A stretch of 64,000 bases of DNA from KK5 sp034043675 (GTDB lineage: Bacteria; Pseudomonadota; Gammaproteobacteria; Burkholderiales; Burkholderiaceae_C), in assembly GCF_034043675.1 (NCBI RefSeq), contig NZ_JAXCLA010000004.1, forward strand, positions 248,001 through 312,000, given 5' to 3'. The position numbers and the translations under genes were made by a program. The notes beneath the pieces are model-generated. The model saw nothing but the letters and a program-made list of their open reading frames with translations, was not told where the DNA came from and searched no databases. Of this stretch, positions 44,582-53,146 are shown piece by piece; position 1 is the first letter of the stretch; every line of letters starts with the position of its first letter.

Positions 44582-47218
44582 ATGACCCAGTTCGCCAAAG
44601 AAACCTTGCCCATCAGCCTCGAGGAGGAAATGCGGCGGTCATACCTCGACTACGCGATGAGCGTGATCGTGGGCCGCGCCCTCCCCGATGCCCGTGACGG
44701 CCTGAAGCCGGTCCATCGCCGCGTGCTGTTCGCGATGAACGAGATGGGCAACACCTACAACGCCAAGTACCGCAAGTCGGCACAGGCGGTCGGTGAAACC
44801 ATGGGTAAGTACCACCCGCACGGCGACTCGGCGATTTACGACACGATCGTCCGCATGGCGCAGCCATTCAGCCTGCGGCACATGCTGATCGATGGCCAGG
44901 GCAATTTCGGTTCGATCGACGGCGATAACGCCGCGGCGATGCGATATACCGAAATCCGCCTCGACAAGATCGCCCACGAAATGCTGGCCGATATCGACAA
45001 GGAAACCGTCGATTTCGGGCCGAACTACGACGGCAGCCATCAGGAACCGCTGGTATTGCCGGCGCGCCTGCCGAATCTGCTGGTCAATGGCTCGTCGGGT
45101 ATTGCCGTGGGTATGGCCACGAATATCCCGCCGCACAACCTGAACGAGGTTGTCGATGCCTGCCTGCATGCGCTGAAGAATCCCGATTGCTCGATCGACG
45201 AGTTGATGGAAATCGTGCCGGCGCCCGATTTCCCGACGGCCGGCATCATCTACGGCCTGGCCGGCGTGCGCGACGGCTACCGCACCGGCCGCGGCAAGGT
45301 CGTGATGCGCGCCAAGGTCCACTTCGAGGACATCGACAAGGGCGCGCGCCAGGCGATCATCGTCGACGAGATCCCCTACCAGGTGAACAAGAAGACGCTG
45401 CTGGAACGCATCGCCGAGCTGGTTCACGAGAAGAAGATCGAGGGCATCAGCCATATCCAGGACGAGTCGGACAAGTCCGGCATGCGCGTGGTGATCGAGC
45501 TGAAGCGCGGCGAAGTGCCCGAAGTGGTGCTGAACAACCTGTACAAGCAGACGCAGCTGCAGGACAGCTTCGGCATGAACATGGTGGCGCTGATCGACGG
45601 CCAGCCCAAGCTCTGCAACCTGAAGGACCTGATCACCGTCTTCCTGGAACACCGCCGCGAGGTCGTGACCCGTCGCACGGTGTTCGAGCTGCGCAAGGCG
45701 CGCGATCGCGGCCACGTGCTGGAAGGTCTGGCCGTGGCGCTGGCCAACATCGACGAGTTCATCGAGACGATCAAGCAGTCGCCCACACCACCGGTCGCCA
45801 AGGCGGCGCTGATGAGCAAGAGCTGGGACTCGGGTCTGGTGCGCGAGATGCTGAGCCGCGTCGAAGGCGGCCGCGAGGCCTACCGCCCCGAAGGCCTGCC
45901 GGCCATCTACGGCATGCAGGAAGACGGCCTCTATCGCCTCTCCGACGACCAGGCCAGCGAGATCCTGCAAATGCGTCTGCAGCGCCTGACCGGCCTGGAG
46001 CAGGACAAGATCGTCGGCGAGTACAAGGAAGTGATGTCCGTCATCGCCGACCTGCTGGACATCCTGGCCAAGCCCGAGCGCGTCACCGTCATCATCGGCG
46101 AGGAACTGATCGCCGTGCGCCAGGAGTTCGGCCAGACCAAGCTCGGCGCGCGCCGCTCGGTGATCGAGCACAACGCGCAGGAACTCGGCACAGAGGACCT
46201 GATCACGCCGACCGACATGGTCGTCACGCTGAGCCACACCGGCTACATCAAGAGCCAGGCGCTCGGCGAGTACCGCGCGCAGAAGCGCGGCGGCCGCGGC
46301 AAGCAGGCCACGCAGACCAAGGAAGACGACTGGATCGACCAGCTCTTCATCGCCAACACGCACGACTGGATCTTGTGCTTCTCCAACCGCGGCCGCGTCT
46401 ACTGGCTGAAGGTCTGGGAGGTGCCGCAGGGCTCGCGCAACTCGCGCGGCAAGCCGATCGTCAACATGTTCCCGCTGCAGCAGGAAGAGAAGATCACCGT
46501 CGTGCTGCCGCTGACCGGTGAATTCCGCACCTTCCCCGAAGATCACTTCATCTTCATGGCCACCGCCATGGGCACGGTCAAGAAGACCTCGCTGAAGGAC
46601 TTCAGCAACCCGCGCAAGGCCGGCATCATCGCCGTGGACCTCGACGAGGGCGACCACCTGATCGGCGCCGCGCTGACCGACGGCAAGCACGACGTGATGC
46701 TGTTCAGCGATGGCGGCAAGGCGGTGCGCTTCGATGAGGACGATGTGCGCCCGATGGGCCGCACCGCGCGCGGCGTGCGCGGCATGATGCTGGAAGAACA
46801 CCAGCGCCTGATCGCGATGCTGGTGGCCGAGGACGAGAACCAGAGCGTGCTGACCGCCACCGAGAACGGGTTCGGCAAGCGCACGGCCATCACAGAATAC
46901 ACACGACATGGTCGCGGAACCAAGGGCATGATCGCGATCCAGCAGAGCGAGCGCAATGGCCGCGTCGTCGCGGCCACGCTGGTTCACGCCGACGACGAGA
47001 TCATGCTGATCACCGACAAGGGCGTGCTGGTACGCACCCGCGTGTCGGAGATCCGCGAACTCGGCCGCGCCACGCAGGGCGTGACGCTGATCGCGCTGGA
47101 CGACGGTGCCAAGCTCTCGGGCCTGCAGCGCATCGTCGAGAACGATGCGGCGGACTCTGCCTCCGACGACGGTGCCGCTCCTGGCTCCGCCGATGAAGAC
47201 TCCTCGAACCAGGAATAA
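44582..47218 (+). CDS. gyrA: DNA gyrase subunit A
   Basis: An 878-residue type II topoisomerase subunit that cuts and rejoins DNA. The catalytic Tyr122 lies in MRYTEIRL, at the Escherichia coli number. The quinolone-resistance region has the unaltered residues Ser83 and Asp87 (HPHGDSAIYD). The C-terminal wrapping domain carries the GyrA box QKRGGRGK. The acidic, Ser-rich C-terminus (from about 855) is typical. It opens the plus-strand block; the ATG lacks an obvious ribosome binding site. Confidence 0.98.
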   Translation: MTQFAKETLPISLEEEMRRSYLDYAMSVIVGRALPDARDGLKPVHRRVLFAMNEMGNTYNAKYRKSAQAVGETMGKYHPHGDSAIYDTIVRMAQPFSLRHMLIDGQGNFGSIDGDNAAAMRYTEIRLDKIAHEMLADIDKETVDFGPNYDGSHQEPLVLPARLPNLLVNGSSGIAVGMATNIPPHNLNEVVDACLHALKNPDCSIDELMEIVPAPDFPTAGIIYGLAGVRDGYRTGRGKVVMRAKVHFEDIDKGARQAIIVDEIPYQVNKKTLLERIAELVHEKKIEGISHIQDESDKSGMRVVIELKRGEVPEVVLNNLYKQTQLQDSFGMNMVALIDGQPKLCNLKDLITVFLEHRREVVTRRTVFELRKARDRGHVLEGLAVALANIDEFIETIKQSPTPPVAKAALMSKSWDSGLVREMLSRVEGGREAYRPEGLPAIYGMQEDGLYRLSDDQASEILQMRLQRLTGLEQDKIVGEYKEVMSVIADLLDILAKPERVTVIIGEELIAVRQEFGQTKLGARRSVIEHNAQELGTEDLITPTDMVVTLSHTGYIKSQALGEYRAQKRGGRGKQATQTKEDDWIDQLFIANTHDWILCFSNRGRVYWLKVWEVPQGSRNSRGKPIVNMFPLQQEEKITVVLPLTGEFRTFPEDHFIFMATAMGTVKKTSLKDFSNPRKAGIIAVDLDEGDHLIGAALTDGKHDVMLFSDGGKAVRFDEDDVRPMGRTARGVRGMMLEEHQRLIAMLVAEDENQSVLTATENGFGKRTAITEYTRHGRGTKGMIAIQQSERNGRVVAATLVHADDEIMLITDKGVLVRTRVSEIRELGRATQGVTLIALDDGAKLSGLQRIVENDAADSASDDGAAPGSADEDSSNQE

Positions 47219-47227
47219 ACCTCGACC

Positions 47228-47857
47228 ATGATTCAAGCGAAGATGATGATGAAGAAGAGCCTGATCGCCGCCGCGCTGATCGTCGCTGCCGGCAGCGCGC
47301 TGGCTCAGGCTGCATCGGCCCCGGCGATCGCGCCGGCCAAGCTGGCGCTGATCAACAAGCTGATCCAGATCCAGCAGCCCGGCATCGAAACCATCGCCAA
47401 GGGCATCGTCCAGCAGATGCTGTCGGGTGTCGCCCAGGCAGCGAATCAGGCGCTGTCGCAGCAGCCGGCCGACAAGCGCGAGGCATTGGCCAAGTCGATC
47501 AAGGCCGAGATGGACAAGTTCGCCGAAGAGGCCGTCGCGACGCTGAAGGATCGCGGTCAGAAGGTCGCCGCCCCGACCTGGACGCCCGTCATCGACGAGC
47601 GCTTCAGCGAAGACGAACTGAAGGCCATCATCTCGTGGCTGGAGTCGCCAGTCAGCAAGAAGTACCAGCAATCGGCCATCGAGATGGGCAATGCGCTGCC
47701 GCCGAAGATGTTCAACGACACGAAGTCGATCCTGGAACCCAAGTACCGCGCACTGGAAGCCTCGGTCGCCAAGCAGTTGGGCATCCAGCCGCGCCCGGCC
47801 AACGCAGCCTCGGCACCCGCCTCCACGGCTCCCGCCAAGGCCCCCGCCAAGAAGTAA
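47228..47857 (+). CDS. Exported DUF2059 family protein
   Basis: A 209-residue secreted protein with a signal peptide (about 1-28, ending ALAQ), a helical DUF2059-like domain (SEDELKAIISWLESPVSKKY, then GNALPPKMFND), and an Ala/Pro/Lys-rich tail. ATG 47243 (a run of methionines before KKSLIAAAL) is an alternative start. The function of DUF2059 is unknown. The gene lies between gyrA and serC with short gaps and moves with them in related genomes. Confidence 0.85.
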   Translation: MIQAKMMMKKSLIAAALIVAAGSALAQAASAPAIAPAKLALINKLIQIQQPGIETIAKGIVQQMLSGVAQAANQALSQQPADKREALAKSIKAEMDKFAEEAVATLKDRGQKVAAPTWTPVIDERFSEDELKAIISWLESPVSKKYQQSAIEMGNALPPKMFNDTKSILEPKYRALEASVAKQLGIQPRPANAASAPASTAPAKAPAKK

Positions 47858-47870
47858 TTCCGTCGATCGA

Positions 47871-48950
47871 ATGAGTTCCCGTCCGTTCAATTTCTCCGCC
47901 GGCCCCGCCGCCCTGCCCGAAGAAGTGCTGGCGCGAGCGGCCGCCGAGATGCTGGACTGGCACGGCAGCGGCATGAGCGTGATGGAGATGAGCCATCGCG
48001 GACGGGAATTCATTTCGATCTACGAAGCGGCGGAGCGCGACCTGCGCGAGTTGCTGGCCGTACCGCCGAACTTCCGCATCCTGTTCATGCAGGGCGGCGG
48101 TCTCGGCGAGAACGCCATCGTGCCGATGAACCTGGCGCGCACCGGCCGCGTCGACGTCGTCGTCAGCGGCTCGTGGTCGAAGAAGAGCGCCGTCGAGGCG
48201 GCGCGTTATGCCGACGTCAAGGTCGTCGCCGAAGGCTTTGCCCCGGTCGAGCAATGGCAACGGCGCGACGACGCGGACTACCTGCACATCTGCTCGAACG
48301 AGACGATCGACGGCATCGAATTCCACGAACTGCCGCAACTGAGCGGCAGCGTGCCGCTGGTCGTCGACTGCTCGTCGCACGTGCTGTCGCGCTTCATCGA
48401 CTGGTCGCGCGTGGGCTTGGCCTTCGCCGGTGCGCAAAAGAACGTCGGCCCGGCCGGCGTCACCTTGGTCTTCGTCCGCGAGGATCTGCTGGGTCGAGCG
48501 CTCCCGATCTGCCCCAGCGCGTTCAACTACGCCACGGTGGCGGCAGCGGACTCGATGTTCAACACGCCACCCACCTACGGCATCTACATCGCCGGCCTGG
48601 TGTTCCAGTGGCTGAAGGATTTCAGCTATGCCGGCAAGACCGGCGTGGCCGCGATCGAGCAGCGCAACATCGACAAGGCCGCACTGCTGTACGGAGCGCT
48701 CGACGCTTCCGGTTTCTACGACAACCGCGTGCCGGCGAACTGCCGCTCGCGCATGAATATTCCGTTCTACCTGCGTGACGAACGCTTGAACGATGCGTTC
48801 CTGGCCGGCGCCAAGGAACGCGGTCTGCTGCAACTCAAGGGCCACAAGTCGGTGGGCGGCATGCGGGCATCGATCTACAACGCGATGCCGCTGGAGGGCG
48901 TGAAAGCGCTCGTGAGCTACCTTCAGGACTTCGAGAAGCAACATGGCTGA
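47871..48950 (+). CDS. serC: Phosphoserine aminotransferase
   Basis: A 359-residue class V PLP enzyme for serine and pyridoxine synthesis (3-phosphohydroxypyruvate to phosphoserine). The start FNFSAGPAALPEEVL is diagnostic; MQGGGLGENA binds the cofactor phosphate region, and the Schiff-base lysine is about Lys190 in AGAQKNVGPAG. The C-terminus (LQLKGHKSVGGMRASIYNAM) is the substrate-binding end. ATG 47871 is chosen; the longer frame runs back into DUF2059. It overlaps pheA by eight bases. Confidence 0.97.
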   Translation: MSSRPFNFSAGPAALPEEVLARAAAEMLDWHGSGMSVMEMSHRGREFISIYEAAERDLRELLAVPPNFRILFMQGGGLGENAIVPMNLARTGRVDVVVSGSWSKKSAVEAARYADVKVVAEGFAPVEQWQRRDDADYLHICSNETIDGIEFHELPQLSGSVPLVVDCSSHVLSRFIDWSRVGLAFAGAQKNVGPAGVTLVFVREDLLGRALPICPSAFNYATVAAADSMFNTPPTYGIYIAGLVFQWLKDFSYAGKTGVAAIEQRNIDKAALLYGALDASGFYDNRVPANCRSRMNIPFYLRDERLNDAFLAGAKERGLLQLKGHKSVGGMRASIYNAMPLEGVKALVSYLQDFEKQHG

Positions 48951-50070
48951 AGACGCCACCCCGACAACCCCACTCCCTGAACCCGTCGCCACGCCGGAGT
49001 TGCTGAGCCTGCGCCAGCAGATCGACGCGCTGGACAAGCAACTGCTGACGCTGCTGAACGAGCGCGCCCACGTCGCCGAGCAGGTCGGCGAACTCAAGCG
49101 CCGCGACGGCACGCCCTTCTTCCGCCCCGACCGCGTCGCCCAGGTCATCGCCAAGATTAAGAACGCCAACCCCGGCCCGCTGAAGAGCGAGCATGTGGCG
49201 GCGATCTGGCGCGAAATCATGTCCGCCTGCCTGGCGCTGGAATCGCCGCAGCGCGTGGCCGTGCTGGGCCCGGTCGGCACCTTCTGCGAGCAGGCTGCGA
49301 TCGAATACTTCGGCGGCGCCGCCGACCTGATCTACTGCTCCAGCTTCGACGAGGTCTTCCACGCCACCGCCGGCGGCAGCGCCCAGTATGGCGTCGTCGG
49401 CGTCGAGAACATGACCGAAGGCGTGGTCACGCGCTCGATGGACCTGTTCCTGCACACGCCCACGCATGTCGTCGGCGAGGTGAGCCTGCTGATCCGCCAC
49501 AACCTGCTACGCAAGGAAGACTCGCTGGAAGACATCGAGGCCGTGCTCGCGCATCCGCAGGCGCTGGCCCAGTGCCAGAACTGGCTGAACAAGCACCTGC
49601 CAAACGCCGAACGGCGCGCCGTTTCCAGCAATGCCGAAGGTGCGCGGCTGGCCGCAACGAACCCGGCCTGGACGGCGCTCGCCAGCGAGCGCGCGGCCAC
49701 GCTGTTCGGCCTGCACATCGTGGCCCACGCGATCCAGGACGAGGCCTACAACCGCACCCGCTTCGCGATCATCACGCTGCCGCAGACGATGGAACTGCCG
49801 CCGGCCAGCGGCAACGACCGCACGAGCATCGTCGTCTCCGTGGCGAACCGTCCCGGCGCGATGCACGACCTGCTGGTGCCGCTGAAGACGCACGGCGTCT
49901 CGATGACGCGCCTCGAATCGCGCCCGGCCCGCAACGGCCAGTGGGAGTACTACTTCTACATCGACCTGGACGGCCACCCGGGCCAGCCCCATGTGGCGGC
50001 CGCGCTGGCCGAGCTGAAGCAGATCTGCGCGTTCTACAAGGTCATCGGCGCCTACCCCGTGAAGGCCTGA
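48943..50070 (+). CDS. pheA: Chorismate mutase / prephenate dehydratase (P-protein)
   Basis: A 375-residue bifunctional enzyme of phenylalanine synthesis. Residues about 18-100 are the AroQ chorismate mutase (LRQQIDALDKQLLTLLNERA). Residues about 105-285 are the dehydratase (VAVLGPVGTFCEQAA, then NRTRFAIIT with the Thr-Arg-Phe motif). Residues about 295-370 are a regulatory ACT domain with the Phe-binding ESRPARNGQWEYYFY. Feedback inhibition by phenylalanine is therefore expected. It is coupled to serC and lies 13 bases before tyrA. Confidence 0.97.
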   Translation: MAEDATPTTPLPEPVATPELLSLRQQIDALDKQLLTLLNERAHVAEQVGELKRRDGTPFFRPDRVAQVIAKIKNANPGPLKSEHVAAIWREIMSACLALESPQRVAVLGPVGTFCEQAAIEYFGGAADLIYCSSFDEVFHATAGGSAQYGVVGVENMTEGVVTRSMDLFLHTPTHVVGEVSLLIRHNLLRKEDSLEDIEAVLAHPQALAQCQNWLNKHLPNAERRAVSSNAEGARLAATNPAWTALASERAATLFGLHIVAHAIQDEAYNRTRFAIITLPQTMELPPASGNDRTSIVVSVANRPGAMHDLLVPLKTHGVSMTRLESRPARNGQWEYYFYIDLDGHPGQPHVAAALAELKQICAFYKVIGAYPVKA

Positions 50071-50083
50071 CAAGGATTTCCAG

Positions 50084-50956
50084 ATGTACCAGCAACTCGG
50101 CGTGATCGGATGCGGCCTGATGGGCGGCTCCTTCGCGCTGGCGATGAAGAAGGCCGGCCTGGTCCGGCGTGTCGTCGGCTACAGCAAGTCTCCGTCCACC
50201 ACCGAGACAGCCAAGAAGCTCGGTGTGATCGACGTGATCGCCGAATCGGCGCTGCTGGCCGTGTCCGGCTCGGACATCGTGCTGCTGGCCGTGCCGGTCG
50301 CTGCGACCGAGTCGACAATGAAGGCCGTGCGGCACATCCTCAAGGCCGACGTGCTTTTCATGGACGTCGGCTCGACCAAATGCGATGTCGTCGAGGCGGC
50401 GCGCCGCTCGCTCGGCAAGGCCCTGCCCGGCTTCGTGCCGGCGCACCCGATCGCAGGCAAGGAGAGCGGCGGCGTCCAGCATGCCGAAGCCGAGCTCTAC
50501 AAGGGCCGCCAGGTGATCCTGACGCCGCTGCCCGAGACGACGCCCGGCCTCGTGCAGAAAGCGACGGACGTCTGGTCCGCACTCGGCGCGCAGGTGCTGA
50601 AGATGTCCGCCGCGAACCATGACGCGGCCTTCGCCGCCGTCAGCCATTTCCCGCACCTGCTCGCCTATGCCTTCTTCCAGTCGGTGGCCGCGCAGCCGGC
50701 CGGCCGCGACTACCTGAGCCTCGCCGGCCCCGGTTTCCGCGACTTCACGCGGATCGCCGCCAGCGAGCCCTCGGTCTGGCGCGACATCCTGATGGCCAAC
50801 AAGACCGAGGTGCTGGCCCAGTCACGACTGTTCCGCCAGGCGCTGGACGGACTGGAAGCCCTGCTCAAGTCCGGCGACGCCACCGAACTGGAGGATCGCA
50901 TCCGCCAGATTTCCGACGGGCGCGCGAACTGGCAGATGGGCGCCCCGCGCCGTTGA
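50084..50956 (+). CDS. tyrA: Prephenate dehydrogenase family protein
   Basis: A 290-residue NAD(P)-dependent enzyme of tyrosine synthesis. The Rossmann motif is GVIGCGLMGGSFALAM at the N-terminus; the substrate-binding segment is FVPAHPIAGKESGGVQHA. No ACT domain is fused. It may also accept arogenate. The hisC-like aminotransferase that stands between pheA and tyrA in some relatives is absent here. The stop overlaps the possible TTG start of aroA. Confidence 0.95.
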   Translation: MYQQLGVIGCGLMGGSFALAMKKAGLVRRVVGYSKSPSTTETAKKLGVIDVIAESALLAVSGSDIVLLAVPVAATESTMKAVRHILKADVLFMDVGSTKCDVVEAARRSLGKALPGFVPAHPIAGKESGGVQHAEAELYKGRQVILTPLPETTPGLVQKATDVWSALGAQVLKMSAANHDAAFAAVSHFPHLLAYAFFQSVAAQPAGRDYLSLAGPGFRDFTRIAASEPSVWRDILMANKTEVLAQSRLFRQALDGLEALLKSGDATELEDRIRQISDGRANWQMGAPRR

Positions 50957-50988
50957 CCGGCAGCGATCTGCCGCTGAACCCCACCGCT

Positions 50989-53004
50989 ATGTACAAGATC
51001 CCCTTTCTCGACCTGCCCCCGCTGCGGGCGGCAGCAGGCACCGTGCGCCTGCCGGGCTCCAAGAGCATCTCCAACCGCGTGCTGCTGCTGGCCGGCCTCT
51101 CCGAAGGCACGACCGCCGTCCACGACCTGCTGGATTCCGACGACACGGCCGTGATGCTGGCCGCGCTGAAGACGCTGGGTGGCCAGATCGAAGCGCAGGC
51201 CGATGGCGTGTTGAACGTCACCGGCATCGGCGGCAAGCTGGGCACACAGGCCGCGCAACTGTTTCTCGGCAATGCCGGCACGGCGATGCGCCCGTTGGCC
51301 GCCGCGCTGGCCCTGCTGACCGCGACGCAGGGTGGCAGCTTCGAGCTGAGCGGCGTGCCGCGGATGCACGAGCGGCCGATCGGCGACTTGGTCGATGCGC
51401 TGCGCGCGCTCGGCTGCGAGATCGCCTGCCTCGGCAACGAAGGCTACCCGCCGCTGAAGCTGACGGGCCCGTCGGCACTGAAGCTGGATGCACCGGTCAA
51501 GGTGCGCGGCGACGTGTCGAGCCAGTTCCTGACCGCCTTGCTGATGGCGCTGCCGCTGGTCGCCACCGATGACGTGCAGATCGAGGTCGTCGGCGAGCTG
51601 ATCTCCAAGCCCTACATCCAGATCACGTTGACTTTGCTGGAACGCTTCGGCATCGCGGTGAAGCGCGACGGCTGGGAGCGCTTCACGATCCCGGCCGGCA
51701 GCCGCTACCGCTCGCCGGGCGCGGTGCACGTCGAGGGCGACGCCTCCTCCGCCTCGTATTTCGTCGGCCTGGGCGCGATCGCTGCTGTCGACCAGCCGGT
51801 GCGCATCGAAGGCGTCGGCAGCGAATCGATGCAAGGCGATGTCCGCTTCGTCGAAGCCGCGCAGCAGATGGGCGCCGAGGTCAAGTCCGGCCCGAACTGG
51901 CTGGAAGTGCGCCGCGGCGCCTGGCCGCTGAAGGGCATCACGCTCGACTGCAACCACATCCCCGATGCGGCGATGACCTTGGCCGTGATGGCGCTCTACG
52001 CCGACGGCCCGACGACGCTGACCAATATCGCCAGCTGGAGAGTCAAGGAGACCGACCGCCTGAGCGCGATGGCGACCGAGTTGCGCAAGCTCGGCGCCAC
52101 GGTGGATGAAGGCCCGGACTGGCTCCGCGTGCAGCCGCTGCAGGACTGGAAGCCCGCCTCCATCCACACCTACGACGACCACCGCATCGCCATGTGCTTC
52201 TCGCTGGCGGCCTTCAACGGGCTCGTCACCGAGCATCCGGTGCCGGTACGGATCGAGGACCCGGCCTGCGTCGCCAAGACCTTCCCGGAGTATTTCGAAA
52301 CCCTGTTCGACACGGTCTCCGCCAGCGTCAGCGACATCCCGGTCATCACGATCGACGGTCCGACCGCGTCCGGCAAGGGCACCTTGGCCGACGAGATCGC
52401 CCACAAGCTCGGCTATGCCGTGCTGGACTCCGGCGCGCTGTACCGCGCCGCCGGCCTGGCGGCCAGCCGCGCCGGCATCGACCTGGACGACGGCAAGGAA
52501 GTGGCGGCGGTGGCCCGCGCGCTGGACCTGCGTTTCGCCCAGGGCCGCGTCTACCTTGCCGGCGAGGACATCAGCGATGCGCTGCGCCTTGAAACCAGCG
52601 GCCAGAACGCGTCTCGCGTGGCCGCCCACCCGCCGGTGCGCCGTGCGCTGAACCAGCTCCAGCTCGATTTCCGCCGCGCCCCGGGCCTGGTGGCCGATGG
52701 CCGCGACATGGGCACGGACGTCTTCCCTGACGCCGGCCTGAAGGTTTTCCTCACCGCCAGCGCCGCCACGCGGGCCGAGCGACGGCATAAGCAATTGATT
52801 GCCAAGGGAATTTCGGCTAATATCGAGAGCTTGCGCGCGGATTTGGAAGCGCGGGACGCCCGGGACAAGAACCGGTCGGCCTCGCCACTGCATCCGGCGC
52901 AGGATGCGTTGATGCTCGACAACTCGGCCCAGACGATCGAAGAATCGGTTGAACTGGTGCTGGATTGGTGGGCTCGGCGCCGGCCATTCAAGGTATCGCG
53001 TTAA
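50989..53004 (+). CDS. aroA: Fused EPSP synthase / cytidylate kinase
   Basis: A 671-residue fusion. The first part (about 1-435) is 3-phosphoshikimate 1-carboxyvinyltransferase: LPGSKSISNRVLLLAGL, LFLGNAGTAMRPLAAAL, and DDHRIAMCFSLAAF near the end. Without a stop it runs into cytidylate kinase from about 445: VITIDGPTASGKGTLADE with the P-loop, GYAVLDSGALYRAAG and DGRDMGTDVFPDA. It thus joins the shikimate pathway to pyrimidine nucleotide salvage. The start is ATG 50989, where the family usually begins; TTG 50953, overlapping tyrA, is an alternative. The reading frame at the junction is clean, so it is not a frameshift product. Confidence 0.95.
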   Translation: MYKIPFLDLPPLRAAAGTVRLPGSKSISNRVLLLAGLSEGTTAVHDLLDSDDTAVMLAALKTLGGQIEAQADGVLNVTGIGGKLGTQAAQLFLGNAGTAMRPLAAALALLTATQGGSFELSGVPRMHERPIGDLVDALRALGCEIACLGNEGYPPLKLTGPSALKLDAPVKVRGDVSSQFLTALLMALPLVATDDVQIEVVGELISKPYIQITLTLLERFGIAVKRDGWERFTIPAGSRYRSPGAVHVEGDASSASYFVGLGAIAAVDQPVRIEGVGSESMQGDVRFVEAAQQMGAEVKSGPNWLEVRRGAWPLKGITLDCNHIPDAAMTLAVMALYADGPTTLTNIASWRVKETDRLSAMATELRKLGATVDEGPDWLRVQPLQDWKPASIHTYDDHRIAMCFSLAAFNGLVTEHPVPVRIEDPACVAKTFPEYFETLFDTVSASVSDIPVITIDGPTASGKGTLADEIAHKLGYAVLDSGALYRAAGLAASRAGIDLDDGKEVAAVARALDLRFAQGRVYLAGEDISDALRLETSGQNASRVAAHPPVRRALNQLQLDFRRAPGLVADGRDMGTDVFPDAGLKVFLTASAATRAERRHKQLIAKGISANIESLRADLEARDARDKNRSASPLHPAQDALMLDNSAQTIEESVELVLDWWARRRPFKVSR

Positions 53005-53025
53005 AACCGAGTTTTGGCCAGGGCC

Positions 53026-53066
53026 CGCCGCCCTTCCCTCCGAACGTCAGTTCATCGAGGGCGGCG
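53026..53066 (+). promoter_or_regulatory. Leader hairpin before rpsA
   Basis: CGCCGCCCT (53026-53034) and AGGGCGGCG (53058-53066) form a perfect nine-pair stem with a 23-base loop, 80 bases before rpsA. S1 is known to repress its own mRNA through 5' hairpins in enterobacteria; a similar role is inferred here. It could instead mark the end of the aroA-cmk message. Confidence 0.45.
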
Positions 53067-53146
53067 ATTCCGACAACCTAACCGCAGGGCAACCTGCAAA
53101 CAACCGCGCTTGACCTGACGCCCAGGTCCGACGCACAGGAAACACA

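Noticed and set aside
44815..44950. Possible quinolone-resistance changes in gyrA
   Set aside because: Ser83 and Asp87 are the susceptible residues, so nothing in this region suggests target-based resistance.
44639..48013. A 1124-codon open frame opposite gyrA, DUF2059 and the start of serC
   Set aside because: It runs across three well-supported genes, has no recognisable domain or ribosome binding site, and has the shadow composition. The length reflects the high GC of the third codon positions of gyrA.
50953..50988. TTG start of aroA-cmk overlapping tyrA
   Set aside because: The overlap would suit coupling, but the 12 added residues are not typical of AroA, while ATG 50989 gives a usual start. 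Kept as an alternative only.
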